Positions 35,414-46,110 of a DNA stretch of 64,000 bases are shown here, piece by piece. How positions within the stretch are numbered: the stretch's first letter is position 1; each line of letters opens with the position of its first letter. The stretch is from Gammaproteobacteria bacterium (GTDB lineage: Bacteria > Pseudomonadota > Gammaproteobacteria > Eutrophobiales > Eutrophobiaceae), in the NCBI GenBank assembly GCA_030829985.1, contig JAURNW010000031.1, forward strand, positions 1-64,000, given 5' to 3'. The translations under genes and the position numbers were made by a program. The notes below the pieces were generated by a model. That model did no database searches, had not been told where the DNA came from, and saw only the letters and a list, made by a program, of their open reading frames with translations.

Positions 35414-36255
35414 ATGACTAAGGATAACAAAGCAACCCCCATGTACGAAATTAAACATCAAGATTTGTCAGGCCTTTTATCAGATATCACAGATATTTGT
35501 CATGTTGCCGGTAAAAAGATACTGGAAGTTTATGAAACTGATTTTACTGTGGAAAATAAAGATGATAATTCACCACTCACATTAGCCGACATGGCGGCAC
35601 ATAATATAATTTGTGAACACTTATCATCGGTAACCCCTGACATACCCATACTATCCGAAGAATCGTCTCATATAAGTTTTGATGAAAGACGACACTGGAA
35701 TCAGTATTGGCTGGTAGACCCACTCGATGGAACGCGCGAGTTTGTTAAACGCAATGGCGAATTCTCGGTCAATATTGCCTTGATTGAAGGTCAAAAATCC
35801 ATACTTGGCGCGATCTATATCCCGGTGTCCGGAATTGCTTACACGGCTTGCCTGAATCACGGCGCTTATAAACATGAAAAAATGGAAGCAAAACCAGGAT
35901 ATATGTAAAGAAAACTAACGCCGATAAGATTACTATCGCGGGAAGCCGATCGCATGGTAGTAAAAAACAAAGTGTCTTTATTGAAAAACTGAATAACCCC
36001 GAGATTCTTGCTATCGGTAGTTCATTAAAATTTTGTCTGGTAGCGGAAGGCAAGGCGGATATCTATCCACGCTTTGGACCAACATCAGAATGGGATACCG
36101 GTGCGGCACAAGCAATTGTTGAAGAAGCAGGTGGCGTCGTTGTAGATATGAACTTCAATCGACTCGAATACAATGCCAAGCCATCAATACTTAACCCGGA
36201 ATTTCTAGTAATTGCAGATACAGAATTTAATTGGCAACACTATATCGACAACTGA
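35414..36255 (+). pseudogene. cysQ: 3'(2'),5'-bisphosphate nucleotidase, frameshifted
   Basis: The first frame (164 residues) has the inositol-monophosphatase fold's EESSHISFDERRHWNQYWLVDPLDGTREFVKRNGEFSVNIALIEG, with the WLVDPLDGT metal loop. It stops at 35906-35908. A second frame continues to TGA at 36253-36255 with ITIAGSRSHGS, AEGKADIYPRFGPTSEWDTGAAQA and VEEAGG, the rest of CysQ. Adding one A to the A6 run at 35877-35882 makes one frame reading KNGSKTRIYVKKTNADK and about 280 residues. CysQ removes PAP from sulfate assimilation. A homopolymer error and a real deletion are equally possible. Confidence 0.85.
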
Positions 36256-36273
36256 CACACGCGTACAGAATTT

Positions 36274-39200
36274 CTAACGTCGGGTGTCCAGTTTGAGCGT
36301 AACATTCACTACCTCTGTATCAGCATTATCACTAACAAGTTCATCCGAGTATGTCACACGATCTGTTAATGAAGCTTCGGTTCCGGTTACGTAGTCAATA
36401 ATCGCCCTGGCACGATCACCAGCCAGTGAATCAAGCACAGACTGGCTGATATCTTTCGCTGCAATTTCCGTTAGTCGTTGAAACAAACTGCTGTAATAAA
36501 TCTTTTTTGCTGCTGCATCATCTTCTGTCTTGTCACCTATAACCGATTCTTGCAATTTAATCCGTATTGCTTCATCAAGGCGCTCATCTGCCAGATCAGC
36601 TATTGTTTCCTGCACCTCAGGATCGGAATAATTTAGCGGAATTTGTTCTTTTTCAGTGATCTTACTAATAATTTCAATCAACGATTTTTTAGCCAAGGCC
36701 TTACTGTCACGCGTCTTATCATAGACACCGGAAACAATTAGTAATAAAGCCGGGCGATCCAGTAATACCTTGGAGATAGTCGATAATTTCTCCGCTTCGG
36801 GAGGCGCGATCTCTGTTTTACCAGGAACAAACTGAATAAATTTAAGCTCGTCGCCAGACATGCCAAAAAGAGAACCAATAAATTTAAATGGGGCCGTCAC
36901 AATACCGCCAAGCAGATTACCGATCGCCTTTTGAATGACTGCGTTAATCTCGAATTCAGGGCTGTTCAAATCACCTTTTATAGGGAGCTTAATATCAATT
37001 TTGCCGTTATCATCTTCCAATAAACTAATTGCCATATCGAGCGGCAAATCCATGGCATCAGGACTTTCAACTTCTTCTCCCAGTACCAGACTTTCCAACA
37101 CAATATTATTACTACCGTCCAGGTTATTGTTGGCAATCTTATAATCCAGCGTTAAAGATAAACTCCCGGATTTAATCTTTCGTCCGGCAAATTTTGCTGC
37201 ATAAGGAGAGAGGCTGTTGGTGCTAATATTTTTAAACACCATGTTAATCTGGCTTTGTTTACGATAATCAAATGGCTGCAACTCACCTTTTATTGCAATA
37301 GAACCGAACTCATTGACCTGTCCATTAAGCTCAAGTGATGTATACCGTTCAGGATCTGAATTCAGACCTGCTGCAGTTCCCGTTAGCTCATGCATTTTCA
37401 CTGAAAACTGGGGCGTCATACTTAAATCTGCAAAATCCATATTCCCCTTATCCAAATCGATACGCTCCAATGACAGAGTGTAAGTTGATTCAAAATCTGC
37501 ATTCTCCTGTTCCGAATTGTTGCTTTCGCTGTTTGCAGATTTAAATGCATTCAACAGGTTCAGATTTTTCTGCTCATCAATATGCACATTGGCATAGGGA
37601 CCGGAAAGTTTCGTCTGCTTAATATTTATATTAAGCGGAGAGGACGTAAAACCAAGTCCAGCTATGGTCACAGCTTCAACAGCGATCAAACGACTATCAT
37701 CACTCATATCATTAAGTTGCAGATTAATTAAACCTGCTTTGGCATCTCGTATTGAAAGGCCATTTTTTCCAGCGGCATTGCTTATATGCCCATTGAAATT
37801 GAATATGCCTGAAGCCAGTGAAACATTTGTAAAATTCTTAAGATATGGATTCAAATAGGTAAAATCTATTTCACTCAATCCAAGCTCTAATTCCATGTCA
37901 GTTGATATAAGTGCTACCCAGCCTGCCAATGATAACTCACCACGTTCATTTATGACTGCATTAATACTCAGATCAGTATGCACCTGATCATCATTAGATA
38001 TATTAGCTGCTTCTAATTTAATATCGTGCAGATAATGTTGGACACTGGTACCAGACGAGTTGTCAGTGAGTTTAATATTGAAACCCTGAGTAGTAAGTTT
38101 ATCTAATTTAAATTGAATCGGGCTTGCCTCCTCAGAGGTGCTATTCTTTTCTTCTGCGTCAGAATCTGCGGGGATCAATTGCAATACATTTAATACACCG
38201 GTTTTATCCAGCGTAAGATTTATATTCGCGTCATCTAATGTTAATGATGTCAGAGCAACGCTCGACTGAGAGAGATCAACATCTGCTGATTTCAATACTA
38301 TCTCTTTCAGGCTCAGCAATTGATCCAGCTGCTCTGGCAGAGCAGAATTAAATAGCGCCAGTGACGTTTGTGCCAGATGCAATTCACCAAGTTCAATATG
38401 AAAAGCTGCGGGACTCGTTTCTTCACCAGCGTCTGATTTATTCGCATCATTGCCTGCTATTTTAAATTCAGGCAACATCAATTGACCTGCCGTATCAGTT
38501 TCAAAAAGGTAATGGTTGTCCACTAACTCAACCTTACCTATAACAATATGTTTGGTATTACCATCAAACTTAATTCCGCCAACAGTTGCCCTGTCGAGCT
38601 GACCTAATGCTGCCATACCATTACGCGGCGCAAAGACTAGCTTATCAAGCTTAATAGCAGATAACGTTAAACCAACAGATTCAATATCATATTCAATATC
38701 AGAAAATGAAATGTTGGCAAGATCAATCAGCGGTTCAGATTCTTGAGTCGATGCATTTAAAGTAACTAAAGAAATAGAATTAACACTAGCCGTAAGATCA
38801 GAGCTTGAATAGCGAACATCATTTAAATTCAACTCTTTCAATGACAGTGACATCTTTGTCAAGACATCCTCAATAGAAAGGTCTTCCACTTTAATGCTGG
38901 TATTATCTATATTAAATGAAATATTACCTTCATTGTTTGAAACCAGTTTGTAGGAACCACTGATAGCTGCACTACCTCTCTGTATTTCTACAGGCAACAT
39001 ATCTTTTCCCCATCTATTGATAGTCGCTGCAGATAAGTCAGCGATCTGAAATTGTCCAACAGACATCAATGGCGTTAAAGATAAAGTGCCTGTCAGTTTA
39101 GCCCTGGTGTTTTTATCCAGATCCAGATCGATCTGATAGTTACCTTCCTCATTTGCAAAAGTACTGATGCTTGAAAACTCAAGATTAATATCTTTAACCA

Positions 39201-39714
39201 AAGATTGTATTGATTGCTCTTTCGAGTAATCAACTATCAAAACACTTCCCTGCTGAATTGCTGTCGATTCAAAAATAAAATTTAGCGCAGGATCATCACC
39301 ACTATCAGAATCCGTAGCGGGTAATTCACTCAACAGGTGATCCAGATTCATACTGCCTGTTTCATCAATTATCAATTCAAGGCGTGGTTCATTAAGTCTA
39401 AGGGTTGATACTACCAGCGTCTTTTTAAGCAGTTGATCTAAATCAATATTGATATCCAGTTCTATAAGACTGGCTATTGGGACCTGATTTTTTTCTTTCA
39501 GCGCAATATTGTCTGCGCGTAAATGAAATGTAAAAGGGTTGAAATAAATTTTTTCAATGACGAGTTCACGTTGCAATTGCTTCGAAACATATTCGCCTAA
39601 TGCTTTGTTGGCATACCAGGGCAATACCATAAAACCAACAACGCCATATAAAATAAATAGCGAAACCAGTATTACAGAACCTATCTTTGTTTTTTTATTA
39701 ATTTGAATCGACAA
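36274..39714 (-). CDS. DUF748 (AsmA-like) membrane-anchored protein
   Basis: 1146 residues. A single N-terminal helix (about 12-35, VILVSLFILYGVVGFMVLP) anchors a very long beta-rich periplasmic part. The start WYANKALGEYVSKQLQRELVIEKIYFNPFTFHLRADNIAL is the DUF748 signature. Related AsmA-like proteins form a grooved beta-sheet bridge thought to carry phospholipid from the inner to the outer membrane. The C-terminus (about 960-1146) has an RLAEEAEKLSTISKVLLDRPALLLIVSG-type helix-strand region that resembles an OmpA-like fold. Its 3' end faces cysQ. Confidence 0.85.
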   Translation of the reverse strand: MSIQINKKTKIGSVILVSLFILYGVVGFMVLPWYANKALGEYVSKQLQRELVIEKIYFNPFTFHLRADNIALKEKNQVPIASLIELDINIDLDQLLKKTLVVSTLRLNEPRLELIIDETGSMNLDHLLSELPATDSDSGDDPALNFIFESTAIQQGSVLIVDYSKEQSIQSLVKDINLEFSSISTFANEEGNYQIDLDLDKNTRAKLTGTLSLTPLMSVGQFQIADLSAATINRWGKDMLPVEIQRGSAAISGSYKLVSNNEGNISFNIDNTSIKVEDLSIEDVLTKMSLSLKELNLNDVRYSSSDLTASVNSISLVTLNASTQESEPLIDLANISFSDIEYDIESVGLTLSAIKLDKLVFAPRNGMAALGQLDRATVGGIKFDGNTKHIVIGKVELVDNHYLFETDTAGQLMLPEFKIAGNDANKSDAGEETSPAAFHIELGELHLAQTSLALFNSALPEQLDQLLSLKEIVLKSADVDLSQSSVALTSLTLDDANINLTLDKTGVLNVLQLIPADSDAEEKNSTSEEASPIQFKLDKLTTQGFNIKLTDNSSGTSVQHYLHDIKLEAANISNDDQVHTDLSINAVINERGELSLAGWVALISTDMELELGLSEIDFTYLNPYLKNFTNVSLASGIFNFNGHISNAAGKNGLSIRDAKAGLINLQLNDMSDDSRLIAVEAVTIAGLGFTSSPLNINIKQTKLSGPYANVHIDEQKNLNLLNAFKSANSESNNSEQENADFESTYTLSLERIDLDKGNMDFADLSMTPQFSVKMHELTGTAAGLNSDPERYTSLELNGQVNEFGSIAIKGELQPFDYRKQSQINMVFKNISTNSLSPYAAKFAGRKIKSGSLSLTLDYKIANNNLDGSNNIVLESLVLGEEVESPDAMDLPLDMAISLLEDDNGKIDIKLPIKGDLNSPEFEINAVIQKAIGNLLGGIVTAPFKFIGSLFGMSGDELKFIQFVPGKTEIAPPEAEKLSTISKVLLDRPALLLIVSGVYDKTRDSKALAKKSLIEIISKITEKEQIPLNYSDPEVQETIADLADERLDEAIRIKLQESVIGDKTEDDAAAKKIYYSSLFQRLTEIAAKDISQSVLDSLAGDRARAIIDYVTGTEASLTDRVTYSDELVSDNADTEVVNVTLKLDTRR

Positions 39715-39738
39715 GATGATGTAACATTTTTACGTGAA

Positions 39739-39814
<76 letters not shown>

Positions 39815-39914
39815 ATTGAATTGTGATGCGCAAAAAAGACGCGTATTAAACCGGTCTCGGCGCCTTTCGTCAAGCTGAGGTTTATATCATGCACGATCTT
39901 TAATGAACGGCATG

Positions 39915-40187
39915 TCATTCCTCTGGCGCATTGAATTCTTTAGGCTTCTCTGAACCGCCGCCAAAGAAGAACTTTTCCATCTCTTCTTCGAGGAATTTTC
40001 GGGCTTTAGGCTCTATCGGTGTCAAACGGTACTCATTGATCAACATCGTCTGATGTCCTAACCACATTTTCCAGGCTTCCTTGGAAACCTGCTCATAGAT
40101 GCGTTTTCCTAATTCGCCCGGGTATGGCAACGTAGCCAAACCTTCAGCTTCTTTATCGAGCTTGACACACTGTACATTACGACTCAT
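39915..40187 (-). CDS. yggX: Fe(II)-trafficking / oxidative damage protection protein
   Basis: 90 residues, the full family length. The start [26 protein letters not shown] contains the conserved Cys7, and [32 protein letters not shown] follows. YggX protects Fe-S clusters from oxidative damage and assists iron traffic. It overlaps the end of mutY by 11 bases, an arrangement (mutY-yggX) also found in E. coli. Confidence 0.96.
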   Translation of the reverse strand: MSRNVQCVKLDKEAEGLATLPYPGELGKRIYEQVSKEAWKMWLGHQTMLINEYRLTPIEPKARKFLEEEMEKFFFGGGSEKPKEFNAPEE

Positions 40188-41253
40188 TTAAAACAGTCCT
40201 CTTACTATTATTTAAATCTTCCAAAATAGACACAACCGGTGCCGGGAAACCCAGCTTGCGATCACCATCAGGCTTTAACCATATTGATAGTTTTGCATCA
40301 TTTAGCTTGTTTGTCTGTCCTTTTAGCCTGATATGAACCGGTTTTATCAACAGCTGAAAATGACTAAAGGTATGTTTAACACTTTTATATTCAATCTTGT
40401 TTTCAATCGTATAACCATATTGTTGCGCTAGGGAGCTCTCGACAGATTGCTCGCCAGAAAACTCTGGGAAACACCAGAGCCCACCCCAGATACCCGCCGG
40501 GGGTCGTTGCTCAAGTAAAATCTCTCCCCTGCTATTTTCAATGATAGCAAATATAGTTTCACGATGAGGCAATTTGACTTTTGGTTTTGATCCTGGAAAG
40601 TCGTGTTGTCTTGCTGTCTTGAAGGCGAAGCAATCATCATTCAATGGGCAATGTTCACAATCTGGATTACGGCGAGTACACAATGTTGCCCCCAGATCCA
40701 TGATTGCTTGTGTATAGTCACTCGAACATTTATGCGGCGTGTGTTGTTCAGCATAAGACCAGAGCGTGGATTCAACATCTTTCCTGCCGGGCCAACCTTC
40801 AACACCGTAATAACGACTTAATACCCGTTTAACATTACCATCCAGGATGGCTTTTCGTTGTTCACAGGCTAAGGACAATATTGCGCCTGCGGTAGAACGA
40901 CCTATACCCGGCAAACTCATTAAACCCTCTACTGTGAACGGTAGTTGACCTTTATATTGATCAACAATTATGCCTGCGGCTTTATGCATATTGCGGGCAC
41001 GTGCGTAATAACCCAGACCTGTCCAATGATGTAATACTTCATCCCGCTTTGCTTTTGCCAGAGTCGCGACATCCGGAAAACTTTCAATAAACCGATTGAA
41101 ATAGGGGATGACCGTTGTTACCTGCGTCTGTTGTAACATGATCTCGGATACCCAGACTCGATAAGGCGTTCGCTCAAGCTGCCAGGGCAGATCATGCCGA
41201 CCATGTTGGCTAAACCAGACTAGTAGCCGATCTGAAAATTGATCGTCGAGCAT
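40177..41253 (-). CDS. mutY: A/G-specific adenine glycosylase
   Basis: 358 residues. HhH-GPD fold: [24 protein letters not shown] with the catalytic Glu38, [32 protein letters not shown] with the catalytic Asp, and the 4Fe-4S loop [17 protein letters not shown]. The C-terminal NUDIX-like domain (about 225-358) recognises 8-oxoG. It removes adenine mispaired with 8-oxoguanine. It is followed by yggX in the same transcript and preceded by asmA by 12 bases. Confidence 0.96.
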   Translation of the reverse strand: MLDDQFSDRLLVWFSQHGRHDLPWQLERTPYRVWVSEIMLQQTQVTTVIPYFNRFIESFPDVATLAKAKRDEVLHHWTGLGYYARARNMHKAAGIIVDQYKGQLPFTVEGLMSLPGIGRSTAGAILSLACEQRKAILDGNVKRVLSRYYGVEGWPGRKDVESTLWSYAEQHTPHKCSSDYTQAIMDLGATLCTRRNPDCEHCPLNDDCFAFKTARQHDFPGSKPKVKLPHRETIFAIIENSRGEILLEQRPPAGIWGGLWCFPEFSGEQSVESSLAQQYGYTIENKIEYKSVKHTFSHFQLLIKPVHIRLKGQTNKLNDAKLSIWLKPDGDRKLGFPAPVVSILEDLNNSKRTVLNES

Positions 41254-41265
41254 GTTCCTTCGTAA

Positions 41266-44200
41266 CTAAAACAATTTATCAAATAATTTTTTAGCACCTT
41301 CATTAATCAAATCATCTACTGGGTCTGCCGGTTCTGCTGGCGCTTCCTTGGCAGGTTCGGTTGTTTGCTGTTCAGCCGGTGCTACCTGTTGTTGTGGCGC
41401 TGGGGCTGTTTGCTGTTCTGTTGGTGCTGGGGCTGGCGCCGGGGCAGCTTCTTTTTTCAAGCCGGGGATTTTAATACCAAGCTTGTCCAGTTTATCGCCA
41501 AGAGCTTCCTGTACTTTTTCTTGTACAGCACCTTTCAGTAATACCTTGGCAATCTCGCCCGCATCAGGCACGCATTTCTTATCAGCGATCTTACCGCGAC
41601 ATTGAATAGGCAGGCTATGTCCTCCAATATTATATCGCTCGGTACCTTCTGTAAGACTTGATGCGTCGCTTTCAGCCTTTAAATCATATTTCCATGTTTC
41701 ATCATTAAGGTTGATAAGCATGCCTTTACCCGTGACCTTAAACCCGGATGCCGACATTAAAAAATCATCATTATCAACAATGCCATTTTTTATTTTCAAT
41801 GTGGCCGTTAGTGCGTTGAATGTAGTGTCGCCTTTAGTATTGAACGTACTAAAACGTTTAGATTCAATCATCACTTCGAGCTGTCGTAGTGCACTAGCGA
41901 TATCCACTCCTTTTAATACACCATTATTAAATGCTATATCACCGCTGCCAGACAATCTGCTTTTCAAGGCATTGGTATCAGCACCAGAAGAATTCAATGA
42001 CAGCTTAATATTAGCTTCACCCAAGAGGTCTGCCTTACCAGTGACATCGGTTAACAATGGCTCCGTTTGAACACCGGTAAGACTGGTGTTTATCGTTAAC
42101 TTCGGTTCTTTGCCTTTTGCATCAAGATAGATATCTCCTGCATAAGCACCTTGATATAACTTCGCAGCGATTGGCGCCAACTTGATATCTCCCTTGTCCG
42201 CTCTAATGCTGAGTTCCATATCAGTCAACTTCGCATTCGATATCACAAACTCGCCCATGACAAAGTCACCCTTAATCTTAATCGCACGCAGGGTTTCCAC
42301 CGGGATCTCCGTAGCAACTCCGGCGGCGACCGCTTCGGGCGTTGCAACTTTGGTCTTTTTAGCATCCGTTGCGGGCGGCAGATAACGATCTGCGTTTAAT
42401 TTATCTACCCCTAAACCAAACTCGATATCCAGTGGTGACATACTCTTAAAGTTGATATCACCTTGTAACCTGGTTTCGTCTAATTCGGCTTTTAGCCCTT
42501 TTAAAGAGATACTTTTTCCGGTTCCACTAAATGATGAAACAAAGGCAACCCGTTTCAACACTTTAGGATCCGCTGTAATTGGGACCTCTTGATTTAAAGT
42601 CTTCATTAATTGGCGTAAATCGAAGGGCGCAACTGCTATATCACCCGAAAGGGCCGGTTCAGTTTTAAAATTAGTTGCCTTGACTGCACCTTTCACGTCC
42701 AGACCCAAACCAGCAATACTAAAACTGCTTAACTCAAATATTTCCTTTTCCAGATTAATGTTTGAATCGGCTTTAACTGATAGCTTGACCGGAGAATTGG
42801 GAATCTTCTTGCCGGAAAAAACCGCGTCCAGTGAAAATGGTTTCAAGCTGAGGTTGTTGGTATTACCGTTAATACCTGTATTGAGGTCAATCGACTGTAG
42901 TACCTCTGCCAGATCGGCCTGACCAATCGCAATTAATAAAGGCTTCGGCGTCTCGCTTGTCACACTGAACTTGCCACCCATGTTGCCATTGGATTTCTGT
43001 ATATTGTCACCTTTCAGATTGGCGCCCACTTTAAAACCTAAGGCATTGGCATCAAGTGACGGCAAATCGATCTTGCCCGACTTCATATCAAAGTTAAAAC
43101 GAGTATCAATATTAAATTGTTTGTCTTTAATTTTGCCAAGATCCTTTGCCAAAACAGGCAAGCCACTATCTTTAGCCTGAAACGCACCGGCAATTTGTAA
43201 GAGCATTGGCAAATCAGGACCATTTGCCTTTAACTCACCACTGATTGAAGGTGTATCACTATTCACCTGTTTAGCGTTTAATTTAGCTGTTGTAGCAAGC
43301 CCCAACGCCTTGATCGACAAGGTAGGAATATCGACCGAACCTGTTTTTAGATCCGCATCAAAATCTGTATTTATATCGAAAGATTTTGGTGCTGCGCTAA
43401 GTTGTGTTGATAATGATTTTAAATCCTGTTTTCCATCACCGGTTAATTGAGCGGCGATCTTGATTAACGCCGGCAAGTCAGGACCACTTGCATTTAGTTT
43501 ACCCTTTGCCGCAGGCGTATCTGATTTCACGTTACGAGCTGTTATTTGTGCCTTAATTGTATTACCCAGCAAGTTGATATCCAATTTACTAATATCAACA
43601 TCATTTCTATTCATATCAGCATTGAATGAGGTACTTAACTTAAAGGTCTTATCCGACATGGTAGCCAACTGACTAGCCAACGGTTCAATTTCTAATATCT
43701 TGAACAATTGCGGGAAATCTTTTCCGTCGACATCGATATTGCCGATCACCTGTGGTTTGCCGGACAATATCTCGGCAGCTTCAATATCACCTTTAATCAC
43801 TGTATCAAAAGCGCTTAATACAAGTTGTTTGATGTGCGCGGTTTCTTTATTTACATCAATATTAATCTCGGAACTAAATTTAATGACCGTCTGTCCGCCT
43901 GGAATTTCCTTTCCTTTAACATTTGCCTCAAATACCATCGGACTCAATGTCAGGACGTCACCACCATCAGCGTAGGCGACTGTACCTTTAAACTGCATTG
44001 CCGAGGATAGCGCGGGCTTTGTCGCAGACGCATTCAAGGAAGCAGTAATATCGATTGGCTCACCCAGTTTTAATTCGCCAGTACTAATGTTTGCATTAGT
44101 GATGTGGTATTCCAGCTCTTGCTGCATGTCCTGCCAATGGATATTGGCATCTTTTATATCTATTCCACCGAGCACTAAAGCGGCTAATGGCATACCACCG

Positions 44201-44628
44201 TCTTTACTGGCGGGTTCTTCTGTTTTGGGTTTAACCAAGTCATCCCAGTTAGTGGCCCCTTTTGCATTTTTTGCCAGATTAATGGTTGCGCCATGTAATA
44301 TCAGCGTGTCCATTTCTAATTCTTTTCTCAACAATGGCAATAATTTTGCGCGAGCCTTGATTGTTTTAGTTTGCAGGAAGGGCGCTTTGCCAAAACCATT
44401 GGCATTGCTCAATGTCACACCTTCAATGTCGAGACCTAACCAGGGATAAAACGTAAGATCAATATTGCCGTCTATACTCAGGTCGCGACCGGTTTCTTCT
44501 TTAACTTTTTTAGCGATAGTATCTTTATAATCATTTGGATCGATGTACGCTAATGTTATAGCCGCTGCACCAATAACGATGATGCCTAACACACCAAGTC
44601 CAAGAATCAATTTAATCAGAAATTTCAT
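41266..44628 (-). CDS. asmA: AsmA-family protein
   Basis: 1120 residues. One N-terminal helix (about 5-28), then the AsmA start TLAYIDPNDYKDTIAKKVKEETGRDLSIDGNIDLTFYPWLGLDIEGV, which matches the family closely. Long beta-repeats follow, with four tandem units containing KANGPDLPxLLKIA-type motifs. The C-terminal AsmA_2 domain (GSGDIAFNNGVLKGVDIASALRQLE) leads to a tail rich in Ala, Pro and Gln. AsmA-like proteins probably move phospholipids or shape outer-membrane assembly. It is longer than E. coli AsmA (617) because the middle has more repeats. Confidence 0.9.
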   Translation of the reverse strand: MKFLIKLILGLGVLGIIVIGAAAITLAYIDPNDYKDTIAKKVKEETGRDLSIDGNIDLTFYPWLGLDIEGVTLSNANGFGKAPFLQTKTIKARAKLLPLLRKELEMDTLILHGATINLAKNAKGATNWDDLVKPKTEEPASKDGGMPLAALVLGGIDIKDANIHWQDMQQELEYHITNANISTGELKLGEPIDITASLNASATKPALSSAMQFKGTVAYADGGDVLTLSPMVFEANVKGKEIPGGQTVIKFSSEINIDVNKETAHIKQLVLSAFDTVIKGDIEAAEILSGKPQVIGNIDVDGKDFPQLFKILEIEPLASQLATMSDKTFKLSTSFNADMNRNDVDISKLDINLLGNTIKAQITARNVKSDTPAAKGKLNASGPDLPALIKIAAQLTGDGKQDLKSLSTQLSAAPKSFDINTDFDADLKTGSVDIPTLSIKALGLATTAKLNAKQVNSDTPSISGELKANGPDLPMLLQIAGAFQAKDSGLPVLAKDLGKIKDKQFNIDTRFNFDMKSGKIDLPSLDANALGFKVGANLKGDNIQKSNGNMGGKFSVTSETPKPLLIAIGQADLAEVLQSIDLNTGINGNTNNLSLKPFSLDAVFSGKKIPNSPVKLSVKADSNINLEKEIFELSSFSIAGLGLDVKGAVKATNFKTEPALSGDIAVAPFDLRQLMKTLNQEVPITADPKVLKRVAFVSSFSGTGKSISLKGLKAELDETRLQGDINFKSMSPLDIEFGLGVDKLNADRYLPPATDAKKTKVATPEAVAAGVATEIPVETLRAIKIKGDFVMGEFVISNAKLTDMELSIRADKGDIKLAPIAAKLYQGAYAGDIYLDAKGKEPKLTINTSLTGVQTEPLLTDVTGKADLLGEANIKLSLNSSGADTNALKSRLSGSGDIAFNNGVLKGVDIASALRQLEVMIESKRFSTFNTKGDTTFNALTATLKIKNGIVDNDDFLMSASGFKVTGKGMLINLNDETWKYDLKAESDASSLTEGTERYNIGGHSLPIQCRGKIADKKCVPDAGEIAKVLLKGAVQEKVQEALGDKLDKLGIKIPGLKKEAAPAPAPAPTEQQTAPAPQQQVAPAEQQTTEPAKEAPAEPADPVDDLINEGAKKLFDKLF

Positions 44629-44647
44629 TTAATATTTACCCGCGTAA

Positions 44648-46036
44648 TTATTTAATTTGCTTTTTAAGTCGTTTAATTGCCGCCTTGACCTGTTTTGGCG
44701 CTGTTCCGCCGATATGATCACGAGCAGAAACCGATCCCTCAAGTTCTAATACCGCATATACATCCTCTTTGATGACCTTACTAAATTTTTGCAGTTCTCT
44801 CAGTGTCAGCGATGGTAAGTCTTTATTATTCTGAATAGCGTACTGAACAGTTTTTCCAACAACTTCATGTGCATCCCTGAAAGCCAGACCATTCACCACT
44901 AAATAATCGGCAAGATCCGTCGCCGTCGCAAACCCAGCTGCTGCTGCCTTATACATAGTCTCTCTATTGACGGTAATGGTAGGGATCAAGCCAGCATAGG
45001 CGATTAAACACATTTTCACTGTATCTACTGCATCGAACAAACTCTCCTTATCTTCCTGATTATCTCGGTTGTAGGCGAGCGGTTGAGCCTTCATCAAGGT
45101 CAGTAAAGCGGTCAAATCACCATAAACCCGGCCTGTTTTACCTCTCACCAGTTCAGGGATATCAGGATTTTTCTTTTGCGGCATGATCGATGAACCCGTA
45201 CACCAGGCATCACCAAGATCAATAAAACCACTCGCCTGCGACATCCAGATCACCAATTCTTCAGAAAATCGAGAAAGGTGCATCATGATTAGACTCGCAG
45301 CCGCCGTAAACTCTATCGCAAAATCACGATCACTTACCGAGTCCAGTGAGTTTTGTGTAACACCGTCAAAACCAAGTGCTTCAGCAACCATTTTCCGATC
45401 AATTGGATAGCTGGTACCCGCCAGCGCCGCAGAACCCAAAGGCAATAGATTAAGTCTTTTTCGACAATCCAGTAATCGGGATCGATCACGTAACAGCATC
45501 TCGGCCCAGGCTAATAAATGATGGCCAAAAGTGACAGGTTGTGCCGACTGCAAATGAGTAAAACCCGGCATAATGGTGCTGGCATGCTCGGATGCCAGCT
45601 CCAATAAAGCCTTTAATACAGCGTTAATCTGTACACAGACAAGATCAATTTCACTACGCAAGTACAAGCGAATATCAGTTGCGATCTGATCATTTCGCGA
45701 ACGCCCGGTATGCAATTTTTTACCGACATCTCCGATGCGTGCCACCAGCGCTGTTTCGATATTCATATGCACATCTTCGAGCGATGTTTGCCATTGAAAC
45801 TTGCCCGCGTTGATATCCAGCTCAATTTTTTTCAAGGCAGAGATAATCTGGATGCTTTCTTTTTTTGAAATAACGCCCACTTTCGCCAACATCGTCACGT
45901 GAGCTATTGAACCCATGATGTCATAATGCGCAAGTCGTTGATCATAGGAGACTGATTCGGTGAATTGTTCTACAAATTCATCTGTTGGGGTCGTGAATCT
46001 ACCGCCCCAGGGCTTTTCTGTGTTTTTTGAGGTCAT
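44648..46036 (-). CDS. argH: Argininosuccinate lyase
   Basis: 462 residues, normal length. [32 protein letters not shown] at the N-terminus, [19 protein letters not shown] in the middle, [23 protein letters not shown], and the fumarase signature [19 protein letters not shown]. It cleaves argininosuccinate to arginine and fumarate. It is transcribed toward asmA (19 bases between) and is divergent from algZ, as in Pseudomonas. Confidence 0.96.
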   Translation of the reverse strand: MTSKNTEKPWGGRFTTPTDEFVEQFTESVSYDQRLAHYDIMGSIAHVTMLAKVGVISKKESIQIISALKKIELDINAGKFQWQTSLEDVHMNIETALVARIGDVGKKLHTGRSRNDQIATDIRLYLRSEIDLVCVQINAVLKALLELASEHASTIMPGFTHLQSAQPVTFGHHLLAWAEMLLRDRSRLLDCRKRLNLLPLGSAALAGTSYPIDRKMVAEALGFDGVTQNSLDSVSDRDFAIEFTAAASLIMMHLSRFSEELVIWMSQASGFIDLGDAWCTGSSIMPQKKNPDIPELVRGKTGRVYGDLTALLTLMKAQPLAYNRDNQEDKESLFDAVDTVKMCLIAYAGLIPTITVNRETMYKAAAAGFATATDLADYLVVNGLAFRDAHEVVGKTVQYAIQNNKDLPSLTLRELQKFSKVIKEDVYAVLELEGSVSARDHIGGTAPKQVKAAIKRLKKQIK

Positions 46037-46110
46037 TTCAGTGTTTTTGAGTTTAATTTTTTGCAGGCAACAGTATAACTTATGCTAAACCTAAAACAGC
46101 CGATTTTCAG

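Noticed and set aside
41348-44449. Several plus-strand ORFs inside asmA
   Set aside because: Shadows of the long asmA frame; Cys- and Ser-rich compositions typical of antisense reading.
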